Assembly (NCBI GenBank): GCA_006176705.1
Contig: QRFJ01000377.1
Location: forward strand, 788,051 to 852,050
Length of the DNA: 64,000 nucleotides
DNA from: Cocos nucifera
Taxonomy: Eukaryota; Streptophyta; Magnoliopsida; Arecales; Arecaceae
Direction: 5' to 3'
Shown here: positions 45,501 to 57,762 of the stretch, piece after piece
Numbering within the stretch: position 1 is the stretch's first letter
Layout: every line of letters starts with the position of its first letter
Made by a program: the position numbers and the translations under genes
Notes under the pieces: model-generated
What the model was told of the DNA's origin: nothing
Databases searched by the model: none
The model's input: only the letters and a program-made list of their open reading frames with translations

Positions 45501-45917
45501 TCGACAAGCAGAAAGAGTAACTTTTAGTTTTTGGAGTGTGAAGGTTTTGTGATTTGTTAGAAGATTAAGATTTTGGACTGAAAATTTCTATGTTCTTTAG
45601 ATGTCTTGACCTACCCAGACCTAGTTTGAGAGTTCTTTGGAAACATGAAGTCTGGGGATAGGATCATAGATTCAGAAGTTTGAGGTATCTAGATTGTACT
45701 AGATGTTGATCAATTAGCTTAGATACTGAGGACGTCTAGTAATGGGAGCTCATCTGATAGATTTAAGATAAGGTCTCTTAGTTTAAAGTACATTCTGGAT
45801 AGACATGATGTAGATAAGCTAGAGGAAGTGAGTGCTAGTTAGTTGAGTATCGAGATGTACCTCCTTCATCACATGGTGAGTCGGATCTTCTTCCTCAAGA
45901 TAGAAAGATTCGACTTT

Positions 45918-45922
45918 GTATT
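45918..45922. repeat. C2 target-site duplication (left copy; right copy 53174-53178)
   Basis: GTATT on both sides of C2, exact. Confidence 0.9.
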
Positions 45923-47240
45923 TGTTAGATATATGTGCCCTAGAAGTCAGAATTGGCTGACACTTGTAATACACTTCTAGGGGCAAAATTATAATTTTGA
46001 CTAAAAGCAATAAATGGGTTATTTTCTATCACATATGTGTATTTAGTGTCTGTGATACATCCTTTGAGTTAATGGTAATGATAATTCATATTTTCAAGAG
46101 TTGAAAATTTAAGACATGAATAATCATTGTTAACTCATAAATTGCTCCCGACCATAAGATCATCACAAGGATGGTGATTGATCCGGAAGGTTGGTGTACA
46201 ATCGCTTCTCTTTAGTAGATGAGTCTTGAGTCTACGGTGTGGAGACATCGGAGCGAGAGTACAGGTACTCGTTAGAGAACGAGGGCACTGAGCGTGACCA
46301 CCTCGAGTAGTCATTAGGGAGTCTACCTTCTCATCAATGACTGACTCGATGCTGCAGTAGTGTGTCTGGTTCTTTGACCTGAGATGCATCGACAGTTTAC
46401 CTTGAGGGTGTTATAGTTTGACTACACCATTACTCGGTCTCCTAGCCATATGGAACCCTGAGGTGTATGTTGGCTATGATATGTTCATTGTAGGAACTGG
46501 ATTGCATCAAGATGAAATCTATCTACCTCGGTGGTAGAGGAGTAGCCCTATGATGATCATGAGAATCAAGTCCAGAAATCCATGGCCATGGTAGAGTGAA
46601 ATAATAGAAAGAGTTTTTATTTATATTTTCACATTGGACTCAAATCGAATGATTACATCATATGACAGAGACTAGGTTTGACGAGTTCACCTAAACCCTA
46701 ATCTGATCGGGGCTCAAGATAGAAGAACTGAATCACACAGGTAGCTGCACCAAGAGGTTCACATTCAGCTCTGATGGGTTGCCACCATATACTGCTAGGT
46801 GTCACTGATAAATTTTGGGAGCAATTAGAATGATTTAGATGATCGATCATTCTAGCTGTTCGAATCAGAAGAGTTCTGATCCATCGAAAGAAGTTTCGAT
46901 GATGTCGATGATAGAGATCATGATATATCCCATTATCATACAGAACTGAACCTAATTGGGTCACACAAATACGGGTTTGAATCTGGTGATCATCAATTGA
47001 ACTGATCTAGTTCAATTGATCTGAATAAGATTCAATTAGGTTCAAGAAAATCGTGCTAGCACTCGATTGAACCTAACGTTCTTGTTTTGCTATCATAAAT
47101 AAGTTGTCCTATCTGAGCCAAAGGAGTTTGTGCTCAAACACAGGCCTTCATATGGTCCGATAGGAGGTTGTCCAAGTCAGAAAAGATTGTCTTATTTGTA
47201 AGACACTACCTACCATTTTTGGTCACCTGCCATTTCTTAT
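45923..47240 (+). repeat. C2 5' LTR (truncated)
   Basis: Matches the first 1.3 kb of the 3' LTR (50901-52220) and stops at CATTTCTTATTTTGG, where gag sequence begins. The missing part includes the TATA box, R and U5. Confidence 0.9.
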
Positions 47241-47690
47241 TTTGGACCCATGTTTTGGACCAGGACCCTCCCACATTTCCAGCCCGTCCATCTGTTGAAT
47301 AGAGAGTGTCTCTGGAAAAATGAATTGACGAAGATAATAAGGCCAGATATTACATGTTGGGCTCGATGTCTGATGAGCTCCAGCGCCAACATGAGGATAT
47401 CGGGACTGCTTGCCAAATGTTGGCTCACCTGCAGGAGATGTTTGGTGAACAGAGTCGCGCAGCCAAATATCAAGTCACGAAATGACTTTTTAAGGCTAAG
47501 ATGCGTGATGGGCAGTCAGTCCAAGATCACTGTCTGACAATGATCAAGGACATGGAAGAGCTTGAGAAGCTCGGTGTGAAGTTGGACTTGGACCTGCAGA
47601 ATGATATCATTCTGCAATCCTTGACTGATGCATATGGGCAATTCATCATGAATTACCACATGCATAAACTTCAGAATTCCTTGGACCGAG
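47241..47690 (+). pseudogene. gag: C2 gag, N-terminal truncated
   Basis: Starts abruptly inside gag, at the segment equal to LDQDPP of C3, and includes ARYYMLGSMSDELQRQHEDI (about 47346-47405) and, from 47501, MRDGQSVQDHCLTMIKDMEE. This is the capsid-like helical domain. A one-base insertion near 47684 (relative to C3) shifts into the frame of the next feature. There is no start codon for gag. Confidence 0.8.
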
Positions 47691-47693
47691 TTA

Positions 47694-49046
47694 ATGAATA
47701 TGCTGGTTACCGCTGAGCTTTCTATGAAAGGTTCTAAAGGCTCAGTTCTTGCTATGGAACGGACTTCTTCCAAAAGAAAGTCTTATGGAAAAAAAAAGAA
47801 GTCTGTGAAAAAGCAAAAGATGGAAGGATCAAAGAAGAAGAAGGCAGAATCGAAGAAAAAGGCTGATGGCAAAGGAAAGTGTTTCCATTGCAACAGCGAC
47901 GGCCATTGGAAGCGGAACTGCCCTACTTACCTGGCCACCCTGAAGAACAAGAAGGAAGGTCCTTCTGGAGGTATGCTCGTTATTGAGTCTAACCTTACGA
48001 TTTCTTCTGCATCCAGTTGGGTGCTTGACTCTGGTTCTAGTGCTCATCTGTGCACTTCTATGCAGGGTCTTGAGGATAGCAGGAGGCTGAGGGATGGAGA
48101 CATGATCCTACGCGTTGGTAATGGAGCAAGAGTTGCTGCAGTAGCCGTGGGAACATATCCTCTACGATTACCATCTGGTTTAGACTTAGTTTTACAAGAC
48201 TGTTATTTTGTGCCTGCAGCTAGCAGGAATTTGATTTCTGTTTCATGCTTAGCACAAGAAGGTTATGTGATCACCTTCTTTAAGGACCATTGTAACATTC
48301 TTTATGAAAGAAATAAAATTGCAAATGGTTTCCTTATTAATGGTCTTTATCAGCTACATATTGATGTACCTATTCTAACTATCGAGCAAAACGTGAATGC
48401 CAAACGACCTAGGGATAGTCCAAATGACAGATATCTATGGCACTTGAGATTAGGTCATATAGCAGAAGATAGGATCAACAAATTGGAGAAAAATGGGCTA
48501 TTGAGTCCATTGACTTCTGAGTCACATCCAACTTATGAATCCTGTCTTCAAGGCAAAATGACCAAACTTTCTTTTGTTGGACATGGGGAGAGGGCCACAG
48601 ATCTCCTTGTCCTAGTACATACTGATGTGTGCGGCCCATTTGATGTGCCGGCTAGAGGCAATTTTGTCTACTTCATTATCTTTACCGATGATCTGTCTAG
48701 GTATGAGTATGTGTATCTTATGAGACACAAGTCTGAAGTCTTTGAAAAGTTCAAAGAATTCAGACATGAAGTAGAAAAACAAACAGAAAAACCCATTAAG
48801 GTTCTTCGATCAGATCGAGGAGGTGAATACCTTAGCAGAAAATTTCTAGACTATCTCAAGGATAATGGCATAGTCTCTCAATGGACTCCACCAGGAACAC
48901 CTCAACTCAATGGGGTTTCAGAACGGAGAAATCGGACTCTATTAGATATGGTTCGATCCATGATGAGCTTCACAGACCTCCCTGATTTTCTTTGGGGACA
49001 CTCATTGTTAACTTCAATCTATCTACTGAATAGGGATTTCCTCTAA
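47694..49046 (+). pseudogene. pol: C2 gag C-terminus, protease and integrase (450-codon frame)
   Basis: Residue numbers refer to this open stretch. Residues 24-62 are Lys-rich. A perfect CX2CX4HX4C knuckle (CFHCNSDGHWKRNC) is at 63-76. Protease has WVLDSGSSAHLC with an intact DSG at 112-114. The pre-integrase zinc domain has YLWHLRLGHIAEDR. The integrase core has Asp in HTDVCGPF, Asp in LRSDRGGEY and Glu in NGVSERRN, spaced D-35-E. The frame ends at 49046 because of an added base near 49036. The rest of integrase (49050-49290) continues in other frames with another added base near 49108. It is the best preserved Gag-Pol piece here, but it lacks a promoter and a gag start. Confidence 0.9.
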
Positions 49047-49560
49047 AACCATTCCTACCACACCGTATGAGATATGGCACGGTAAGAAACCAAGTCTGAG
49101 TCATCTCAGAATTTGGGGATTGTCCGGCTCATGTCAAAAGACAACAAGCGGACAAGTTAGAATTTAGGTCCTTCAGAGCTCGATTCATAGGATATCCTAA
49201 AGAGTCATTAGGATACTATTTCTACATTCCAGAAGACCATAATGTGATTGTGAGTCGACATGCCATCTTTCTTGAAAAATAGTTTATTCAAGATAGCGGC
49301 ATTGGAAGGCAGATCAAACTTGATGAGAAAGTCTCACAAGCAGAACGAGCTAAGGACCAAGTGGAACCAAATCAGGTTGAGCCAATAAGAACACTACCTC
49401 CTCCACCTCGTAGATCGGAAAGAGTTTTCCGTCCCCCTGAAAGATACTTAGGTATTGTTTCAGAGGATGTAGAGGAAATGTTCCTCGTAGGTAATGGTGC
49501 TCATGGTGATGATCCCAAAACCTACAACGAGGCGATATCAGATATCGACTCCTGAGAAAT
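49047..49560 (+). pseudogene. pol: C2 integrase C-terminus and linker (frameshifted)
   Basis: Contains TPYEIWHGKKPSLSHLRIWG, FIGYPKESLGYYFYIPEDHN (about 49186-49245) and the acidic/Pro-rich linker (49361-49555), which ends in ISDIDS. One-base insertions near 49108 and 49552 and a TAG at 49280 break it. Confidence 0.8.
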
Positions 49561-50792
49561 GGCTAGAGGCAATGAAGTCAGAAATTGACTCGATGCACTC
49601 AAACCAAGTCTGGACCTTGGTAGATCCACCAGAAGGTATAGTACCTATTGGATGTAAATGGATCTTCAAGAGAAAGATTGGTGCAGATGGGAATGTGGAG
49701 ACATTCAAGGCTAGACTAGTGGCAAAAGGTTATAGTCAACGCGAAGGCATAGACTATCAGGATACCTTTTCTCCAATAGCTATGCTAAAATCCATCCGCA
49801 CATTGCTTGCTATTGCAGCCTATTTCGATTATGAAATATGGCAAATGGACGTGAAAACGGCATTCCTAAATGGATATCTTGAGGAAGATATCTATATGGA
49901 ACAGCCGCTAGGTTTCACATCCAGTGATACTGATCACAAGGTTTGCAAGCTGCAAAGGTCCATATATGGACTTAAGCAAGCATCTCGGAGCTGGAACACT
50001 CATTTTAATGATGTGATCAAAAAGTTTGGTTTCATCAAAAATGAAGAGGAACCATGTATTTTCAAAAGGGTCAGTGGGAGCGCTGTTGTCTTCCTCGTAT
50101 TGTACGTGGATGACATCCTCCTTATTGGGAATGATATTCCCATGTTGACATCAGTCAAGATGTGGTTGTCCAAGGAATTCTCCATGAAAGACCTAGGTGA
50201 AGCATCCTTTATTCTAGGAATTAAGGTCTATAGGGATAGACCGAATAGGATGCTAGGACTTTCACAGAAGATGTACATAGAGGAAGTACTAAAGAGGTTT
50301 AGTATGGAAAACTCTAAGAGGGGATTAATACCCTTCAGACATGGTATTCATCTTTCCAAGAAGATGTGCCCCAGCACACCTGAGGAAATAGAACGCATGA
50401 GCAAGATCCCTTATGCTTCTGCAATAGGGAGCCTCATGTATGCCATGCTATGTACACGACCTGATATAGCCCATGCTGTGAGTGTCACAAGCAGATATCA
50501 GTCAAATCCAGGTGAAGAACACTGGACTTCTGTGAAATGTATCCTTAAGTACTTGAGAAGAACTAAGGATATGATGTTGGTCTTTGGTAATGGAGAACTC
50601 CAAGTCCAGGGATACACAGACTCGGATTTCATGTCCGATATAGATGATCGAAAGTCGACATCTAGGAGTCTGTTTGTGTGCAATGGTGATGCTGTCAGCT
50701 GGAAGAGTTCCAAGCAAGTGGTGATATCACCTCATCCACGATTACCTCGAAAAGGGTTACGTCGAGGTCAAGAGAGTCGACTCCGCAGATAA
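49494..50792 (+). pseudogene. pol: C2 reverse transcriptase and truncated RNase H (432-codon frame)
   Basis: Residue numbers refer to this open stretch. RT spans about residues 22-330: WIFKRKIGADGN, IWQMDVKTAFLNG (first metal Asp 119), LQRSIYGLKQASRSW, YVDD at 204-207, MKDLGEASFILGIK and SRYQSNPGEEHW. RNase H begins with YTDSDF (first catalytic Asp about 376) and reaches VSWKSSKQ (about 401-408). It then jumps over about 70 residues, including the TEAEY Glu and the YCDNN Asp of the family, and reads a wrong frame to the stop at 50790. RT looks intact, RNase H cannot be. The same junction is present in C3. Confidence 0.9.
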
Positions 50793-50887
50793 TGTGGCAG
50801 ACCCACTTACAAAGCCGTTGGACTAGCAGAAGTTCGAAGCCCACCTTGAGAAGATGGGACTTAGACTTGTAGCCAATTGGCTTTAGG
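50793..50887 (+). pseudogene. pol: C2 end of RNase H, out of frame
   Basis: Downstream of the deletion, sequence matching the end of pol (VADPLTKPL, then HLEKMGLRLVANWL) is present in another frame up to the purine tract. A TAG at 50824 lies in it. Confidence 0.7.
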
Positions 50888-50900
50888 ATAAGTGGGAGAT
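50888..50900 (+). promoter_or_regulatory. C2 polypurine tract
   Basis: ATAAGTGGGAGAT directly before TGTTAGATATATG at 50901. Confidence 0.85.
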
Positions 50901-53173
50901 TGTTAGATATATGTGCCCTAGAAGCCAGAATTGGCTGACACTTGTAATACACTTCTAGGGGCAAAATTATAATTTTGACTAAAAGCAATAAATGGATTAT
51001 TTTCTATCACATATGTGTATTTAGTGTCTGTGATACATCCTTTGAGTTAATGGTAATGATAATTCATATTTTCAAGAGTTGAAAATTTAAGACATGAATA
51101 ATCATTGTTAACTCATAAATTGCTTCCGACCATAGGATCATCACCAGGATGGTGATTGATCCGGAAGGTTGGTGTACAATCGCTTCTCTTTAGTAGATGA
51201 GTCTTGAGTCTACGGTGTGGAGACATCAGAGCGAGAGTACAGGTACTCGTTAGAGAATGAGGGCACTGAGCGTGACCACCTCGAGTAGTCATTAGGGAGT
51301 CTACCTTCTCATCAATGACTGACTCGATGCTGCAGTAGTGTGTCTGGTTCTTTGATCTGAGATGCATCGGCAGTTCACCTTGAGGGTGTTATAGTTTGAC
51401 TACACCATTACTCGGTCTCCTAGCCATATGGAATCCTGAGGTGTATGTTGGCTATGACATGTTCATTGTAGGAACTGGATTGCATCAAGATGGAATCTAT
51501 CTACCTCGGTGGTAGAGGAGTAGCCCTATGATGATCATGAGAATCAAGTCCAGAAATCCATGGCCATGGTAGAGTGAAATAATAGAAAGAGTTTCTATTT
51601 AGATTTTCACATTGGACTCGAATCGAATGATTACATCATATGACAGAGACTAGGGTTTGACGAGTTCACCTAAACCCTAATCTGATCGGGGCTCAAGATA
51701 GAAGAACTGAATCACATAGGTAGCTGCACCAAGAGGTTCGCATTCAGCTCTGATGGGTTGCCACCATATACTGCTAGGTGTCACTGGTAGATTTTGGGAG
51801 CAATTAGAATGATTTAGATGATCGATCATTCTAGCTGTTCGAATCAGAAGAGTTCTGATCCATCGAAAGGAGTTTCGATGATGTCGATGATAGAGATCAT
51901 GACATATCCCATTACCATACAGAACTGAACCTAACTGGGTCACACAAATAAGGGTTTGAATCTGGTGATCATCAATTGAACTGATCTAGTTCAATTGATC
52001 TGAATAAGATTCAATTAGGTTCAAGAAAATCGTGCTAGCACTCGATTGAACCTAACGTTCTTCTTTTGCTATCATAAATAAGTTGTCCTGTTTGAGCCAA
52101 AGAAGTTTGTGCTCAAACACAGGCCTTCATATGGTCTGACAGGAGGTTGTCCAAGTCAGAAAAGGTTGTCTTATTTGTAAGACACTACCTGCCATTTTTG
52201 GTCACCTACCATTTCTTGTTCTTTGACTTTGGTCAAAAGTCTACCTTTGACTGGTCAAATGTTGACCATTGACACTTTGACTTTTGACCACATGTCATGC
52301 ACCTATTAGAGAGCTGGTGGGGGTCTGTCCCCCTGCCAGAATCTGGCAAGAAGAAGGGTGCACACCACCCTAGGCGTGTGCCCAAGTTGGAGGCGCCTAG
52401 GAGTCCTTGTTGGACAAGGACTCCATCTCCTTTTTGGATTTCAATTAGAGTTCTTCTAAGAATCAACTTTGACTGATCTTAGGCACCCTCTAAGGAGGAA
52501 TTCAGGGGTCTCTATTTCCATCAATCAGATTTAGATCTGATTTCACAAAGGGTTGTGATTGGTTGGGAGGAAGAGGAGTTGGATCACGCTTAGTCTATAA
52601 AAGAGATCCTGCGCCCAACTCAGATTCTAAGCAATTCAATTGAGAAACCCCATGCCCCAAGGCTGCCTCTCCCCTCCTCCATGCCATAGTCTCTTCTCCC
52701 CTTGCTCTCCACGTCCAAAAGGAGTTTTGGACCTTGGTTGGTGCGATTCAGATCAAAGAAAGGTGATCAAAAATAAGAAGGCTGCGCTGCTGCAAAGGAC
52801 GACTGCTCATCTTCAAAAGAGTTTTGAAGATTTTCAGATCAGATCCAGATTTGATTTTTGGAGGTGTGATAGAGAAGAAGAGGATCTCCAGATCCAACCC
52901 AAGTGGATACCGATAGAGGCCAGGCACTTGCGTGGCTAAGATCCAGAACTTTCCGCTGCAAACAGGATCATCAACAGGATAATAGGATTACCCAGATCAG
53001 GTAAATTAAATTTGATTTAATTTATCTTTTAATTTTATTTTATTAAAATAATAAGAATCAGATCTGAAACATATCAAGATCAGATTGGGATCAAGAGAAA
53101 AATTTTTGAAATATATCTCTTGATCTGATCAGATCTGAACGAATCTGAATCAAAAAATCAGGATTTTCCTTCA
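50901..53173 (+). repeat. C2 3' LTR (complete)
   Basis: 2273 bp. Contains the U3 inverted repeat (arms 51971-51982 and 51988-51999), a TATA box (TATAAAAG, 52596-52603) and the end CCTTCA. It is the only complete LTR of C2. Confidence 0.92.
52596..52603 (+). promoter_or_regulatory. C2 3' LTR TATA box
   Basis: TATAAAAG in the same position as the TATAAATAAG boxes of the other LTRs, followed by GATCCTGCGCCCAAC conserved in all copies, a plausible start of R. Confidence 0.65.
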
Positions 53174-53178
53174 GTATT

Positions 53179-53930
53179 TGTATGAGACATCACATTTATG
53201 TGCCATGTGATTCATGAGATTCTTCTGAACCTGCCCTCACTCATGATATGTCATTAGATGGAAGAGATAGCCAGCCAGTTTAAAGCATCACTATCTTATG
53301 GTATGGTCTTGACTCTTGTCTTTCAAGAGTTTGGTAGATCTTCAGGGGAAGACTACTAGAGTTTTGATGCATATTGACACCTATAACGATCGATCACTTT
53401 TGAGGATGGATTTCCAGAGAGTTGATGGTCGATAGTTGCATAGAGGTGTAGTATAGAGAGAGGCTACTAATGATGTTGATGTTGATGATGATGATGGCGC
53501 CCCTACAATAGTGCTGATAGTAGCAAATGTTAGGGTTAAGGAGCTAGGAGAGCAGCATGAGTAGAGAGAGATCACTCCTCATTTTTAGATCCATTGTTCA
53601 AAGGGTAGAGATTGATAATTTAATAGATTGGATGAGGATGCCTTAGTTGAGAAAGTCTCCACCAAGATTGTGACTTCGATTTATGCAAAGCTTTATAGGT
53701 ATATTTCAGAGGCACAGCGGGCTAGAAGAGATCTATTAGAGGTACTATTATTATTAAAGAAGAGTCAGCTAGAATAATCCAGGCACTTACTTTTGTGAGA
53801 GAGGATGTTCGCAATTGGGCTCAGTCATCTGGAGATGTCAAACCACTCTCTCCTTCTAGTTAGCCTGGACTATCATCATATGATTATCCTGATATATTTG
53901 CTTAGGATGCTAGGATTCCTTTCATAGAGT
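53179..53930 (+). pseudogene. C-terminal part of the decayed transposon-associated ORF split by C2
   Basis: The + strand shows HVIHEILLNLPSL (about 53210), LSYGMVLTLVFQEFG (about 53290-53335), TYNDRSLLRMDFQRVDGR (about 53380-53430) and an Asp run DVDDDDGAP (about 53480-53510), with frameshifts and stops between them. This resembles the C-terminal half of the repetitive ORF whose start is at 45115-45500. The two halves come together when C2 and one GTATT are removed. Function unknown. Confidence 0.5.
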
Positions 53931-55373
53931 TTTAATGACACCAACTATCCATTATTAACATTTGTATAGGAGTTAGCTCTTAGACATCTTGTATTTTTTC
54001 ATTTCTTTATCATTTTCTATGATCATATTTTGCCAATCAATGAAATATAACTTTTCATGAAAATACAATATATATGATGTTTATACTTGTGTTTTTTTGT
54101 TCAATTGAAAATCTACTTCATCTATAAAACAAAAGGGAAGAAATGTATGTTCATGCAAAGCTTATATGAATGCTTGATTAAATTGAATGAATATATATAT
54201 ATATTAGAAGAAAAAGAGGGAGAATTAAGAAAAATATATTTTCTAGTATTTATTCTTAAAAATAAGGAGATAAATCATTTTTGAACTTAAAAAGAGAAAT
54301 TATTGATGAACTTGTGAATTTTGCTTATCTTGATATATTTGAGCATTTATGTTGCTTTACTCATTTGATTCATTTTGAGAAATTTATTTGCACTATTGCA
54401 TGTTTTTATCTTATCATCATTTTTGACAATCAATTGGTATCAAGAAACAAATTTAAAAAATATTCTTGTTGAATCTTTTAAAATTATCAAGCTGGATCTT
54501 TTAAGAAAATTATCATCTATCTTTAAAGCTAGATATTTAAGTAGGTTTTAAATTTAAATTTCAAACAATTGATATTAGATAGCTCACTATTCATCTTCTT
54601 TTCCATTTCTATCTTTTTGCATAACTATACTCTTGATATGATATTGTTTGAGATAAATTCAAAAAATTTGTATCTTTTTTTTAACTTGATTGATATTTTC
54701 TAAGAAAAGAAAGAGATGATCTTTTTAGCAAATGACATGATTTGTTGGTATTAATTCAAAATGATTTGTTATTTTGATTTAAATTTCATTGATTCACCTT
54801 TTTCTAAAAAAATGGCACAAAAAACTAAAACAATTTTTTGAAACTTGATCAGAATTTGAAAGGAGAAGTATTATTTATTTTCAGAGTTCATTGGAGTTTT
54901 AACTTGATTTTGATGGTACTTTCCTTGAACTTTTTGATGCTATAAAAAAGGAGGAGATAATGTTATGTTATATTGAGTATATCCTTAAATTGTATGTTAA
55001 TCATATGCTTATATGCTTCGTTGTTTCAACTTGATTAAAATTGAATATATTTGTTTAAATGGAGTATTTGGAGAAGTCATGCTTGAGATGCTAATTTATT
55101 TACTTGGGATGATCATATGAATTAAGTATATGTTGAATATAATTTTGGTGTCAGAGTTAATGCACTCTTAAATATCAATATTGAACTTTGGTATCAAAAT
55201 GAGTTTATGATGAAATTCAATGATAAATCTTAATTGAAGTATTCATAAGGTATATCTTATAAGTGCTTATTTATTCACTTCATGATTTATATTCGTATTG
55301 GTAAATTAATTAAGACACATTATATTTTATTGCTCATACACTCAAAGTTTTGGCATCATCAAAAGGGGAAGAT
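53931..55373 (+). other. AT-rich 3' region of a probable SIRE-like element
   Basis: No coding sequence is supported; the small frames near 54087-54472 are chance runs in AT-rich DNA. The right end has AAAAGGGGAAGAT, a copia-type polypurine tract (55361-55373). Confidence 0.5.
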
Positions 55374-55473
55374 TGTTGACCTCCTCATCCTAAAATTGAT
55401 TTTAATGATAACAAAATATCAAGTATAATTGGTATTAATTATATGTTTTAAGGATAGATGTGGGTTTTCTTAG
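55374..55473 (+). repeat. First 100 bp of a SIRE-like LTR, cut by C3
   Basis: TGTTGACCTCCTCATCC follows the purine tract. AATGATAACAAAATATCAAG is typical of SIRE/Maximus LTR starts. C3 is inserted 100 bp in. The remainder of this LTR would be beyond the window. Confidence 0.5.
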
Positions 55474-57749
55474 TGAAGGGAAATCCTGATTTCTCGGTCC
55501 AGGTTCGTCCAGATCTGATTAGATCAAGAGATATATTTCAAAAATTTTTTCTTGATCTCAATCAGATCTTGATATGTTTCAGATCTGATTCTTGTTATTG
55601 TAATAAATAAAATAAAACAAGATAAATTAAATCAAATTCAATTTACCTGATTTGGGTAATTCTATTACCCTGTAGATGATCCTGATTGCAGCGGAAGGTT
55701 CTGGATCTTAGCCACGCAAGCGCCTGGCCTCTACCGGTATCCACTTGGGTTGGATCTGGAGAACCTCTTGTTCTCTATCACACCTCCAAAATTTAGATCT
55801 GGATCTGATCTGGAGGATCTTCAAAACTCTTTTGAAGATCTGCAGTCGTCCTTTTGCAGCAGCGCAGCCTTCTTGCTTTTGATCGCCTTTCCTTGATCTG
55901 AATCGCACCAACCAAAGTCCAAAACACCTTTTGGACGTGGAGAGCAAGGGGAGAAGAGACTATGGCATGGAGAAGGAGGGGAGAGGCAGCCTTGGGGCGT
56001 GGGTCTAATTAGCATTCGAATTAGGGTTGGGCGCAGGGTCTTATTTATAGACCTCTTGTGATCCAACTCCTCTTCCTCTCAACCAATCACAACCCTTTGT
56101 GAAATCAGATCTAAATCTGATTGGTTGGAATAGAGACCCCTGGATTCCTCCTTAGAGGGCGCCTAAGACCAGTCAAACTGGATTCTTAGTAGAACTCTGA
56201 TTGGAATCCAAAAGGGAGGTGGAGTCCTTGTCCAACAAGGACTCCTAGGCGCCTCCTACTTGGGCTCACGCCACCCTTGGCGTGCGCCCTTCTCCTTGCC
56301 AGGTTCTGGCAGGGGGACAGGCCCCCACCAGCTCTCCAATAGGTGCATGACATGTGGTCAAAAGTCAAAGGTGTCAATGGTCAACGTTTGACCAGTCAAA
56401 GGTAGACTTTTGACCAAAGTCAAAGAACAAGAAATGGCAGGTGACCAAAAATGGCAGGTAATGTCTTACAAATAAGACAACCTTATTCTGACTTGGACAA
56501 CCTCCAGTCAGACCATATGAAGGCCTCTGATTGAGCACAAACTCCTTTGGCTCAGTCAGGACAACTTATTTATGATAGTAAAAGAAGAACGTTAGGTTCA
56601 ATCGAGTGCTAGCACGATTTCCTTGAACCTAATTGAATCTCATTCAGATCAATTGAACTAGATCAGTTCAATTGATGATCACCAGATTCAAACCCTTGTT
56701 TGTGTGACCCAGTTAGGTTCAGTTCTGTATGGTAATGGGATATGTCATGATCTCTATCATCGACATCATCGAAACTCCTTTCGATGGATCAGAACTCTTC
56801 TGATTCGAACAGCTAGAATGATCGATCATCTAAATCATTCTAATTGCTCCCAAAATCCACCAGTGACACCTAGCAGTATATGGTGGCAACCCATCAGAGC
56901 TGAATGCGAACCTCTTGGTGCAGCTACCTGTGTGATTAAGTTCTTCTATCTTGAGCCCCGATCAGATTAGGGTTAAGGTGAACTCGTCAAACCCTAGTCT
57001 CTGTCATATGATGTAATCATTCGATTCGAGTCCAATGTGAAAATCTAAATAGAAACTCTTTCTATTATTTCACTCTACCATGGCCATGGATTTCTGGACT
57101 TGATTCTCATGATCATCATAGGGCTACTCCTCTACCACCGAGGTAGATAGATTCCATCTTGATGCAATCCAGTTCCTACAATGAACATGCTATAGCCAAC
57201 ATACACCTCAGGGTTCCATATGGCTAGGAGACCGAGTAATGGTGTAGTCAAACTATAACACCCTCAAGGTGAACTGCCGATGCATCTCAGGTCAAAGAAC
57301 CAGACACACTACTGCAGCATCGAGTCAGTCATTGACGAGAAGGTAGACTTCCCTAATGACTACTCGAGGTGGTCACGCTCAGTGCCCTCGTTCTCTAACG
57401 AGTACCTGTACTCTCGCTCCGGTGTCTCCACACCGTAGACTCAAGACTCATCTACTAAAGAGAAGCGATCGTACACCAACCTTCCGGATCAATCACCATC
57501 CTCGTGATGATCCTATGGTCGGGAGCTGTTTATGAGTTAATAATGATTATTCATGTCTTAAATTTTCAACTCTTGAAAATATGAATTATCATTACCATTA
57601 ACTCAAAGGATGTATCACAGACACTAAATACACATGTGTGATAGAAAATAACCCATTTTCATTAATTATAGTCAAAATTATAATTTTGCCCCTAGAAGTG
57701 TATTACAAGTGTCAGCCAATTCTGGCTTCTAGGGCACATATATCTAACA
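55474..57749 (-). repeat. C3 3' LTR
   Basis: 2276 bp, element-sense start TGTTAGATATATG at 57749, end CCCTTCA at 55474. Inverted-repeat arms in U3 at 56648-56659 and 56665-56676. Almost identical to the C1 5' LTR over long stretches. Confidence 0.92.
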
Positions 57750-57762
57750 ATCTCCCACTTGT
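57750..57762 (-). promoter_or_regulatory. C3 polypurine tract
   Basis: The reverse complement reads ACAAGTGGGAGAT beside the LTR. Confidence 0.85.

Larger units (their letters stand above)
45923..53173 (+). mobile_element. C2: Ty1/copia element of the C1 family, plus strand, 5' deleted
   Basis: 7.25 kb. LTR starts TGTTAGATATATG at 45923 and the element ends CCTTCA at 53173, flanked by exact GTATT duplications. One deletion removes the distal half of the 5' LTR (including the TATA box), primer site, leader and the start of gag. A second, within RNase H, is shared with C3. Gag-pol is otherwise the best preserved in the window: a 450-codon gag/protease/integrase frame and a 432-codon RT frame remain. 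Confidence 0.92.

Noticed and set aside
54087..54472. Small open frames of 63-65 codons in AT-rich DNA
   Set aside because: Low-complexity composition, no motif, and the location is the non-coding 3' part of a decayed element.
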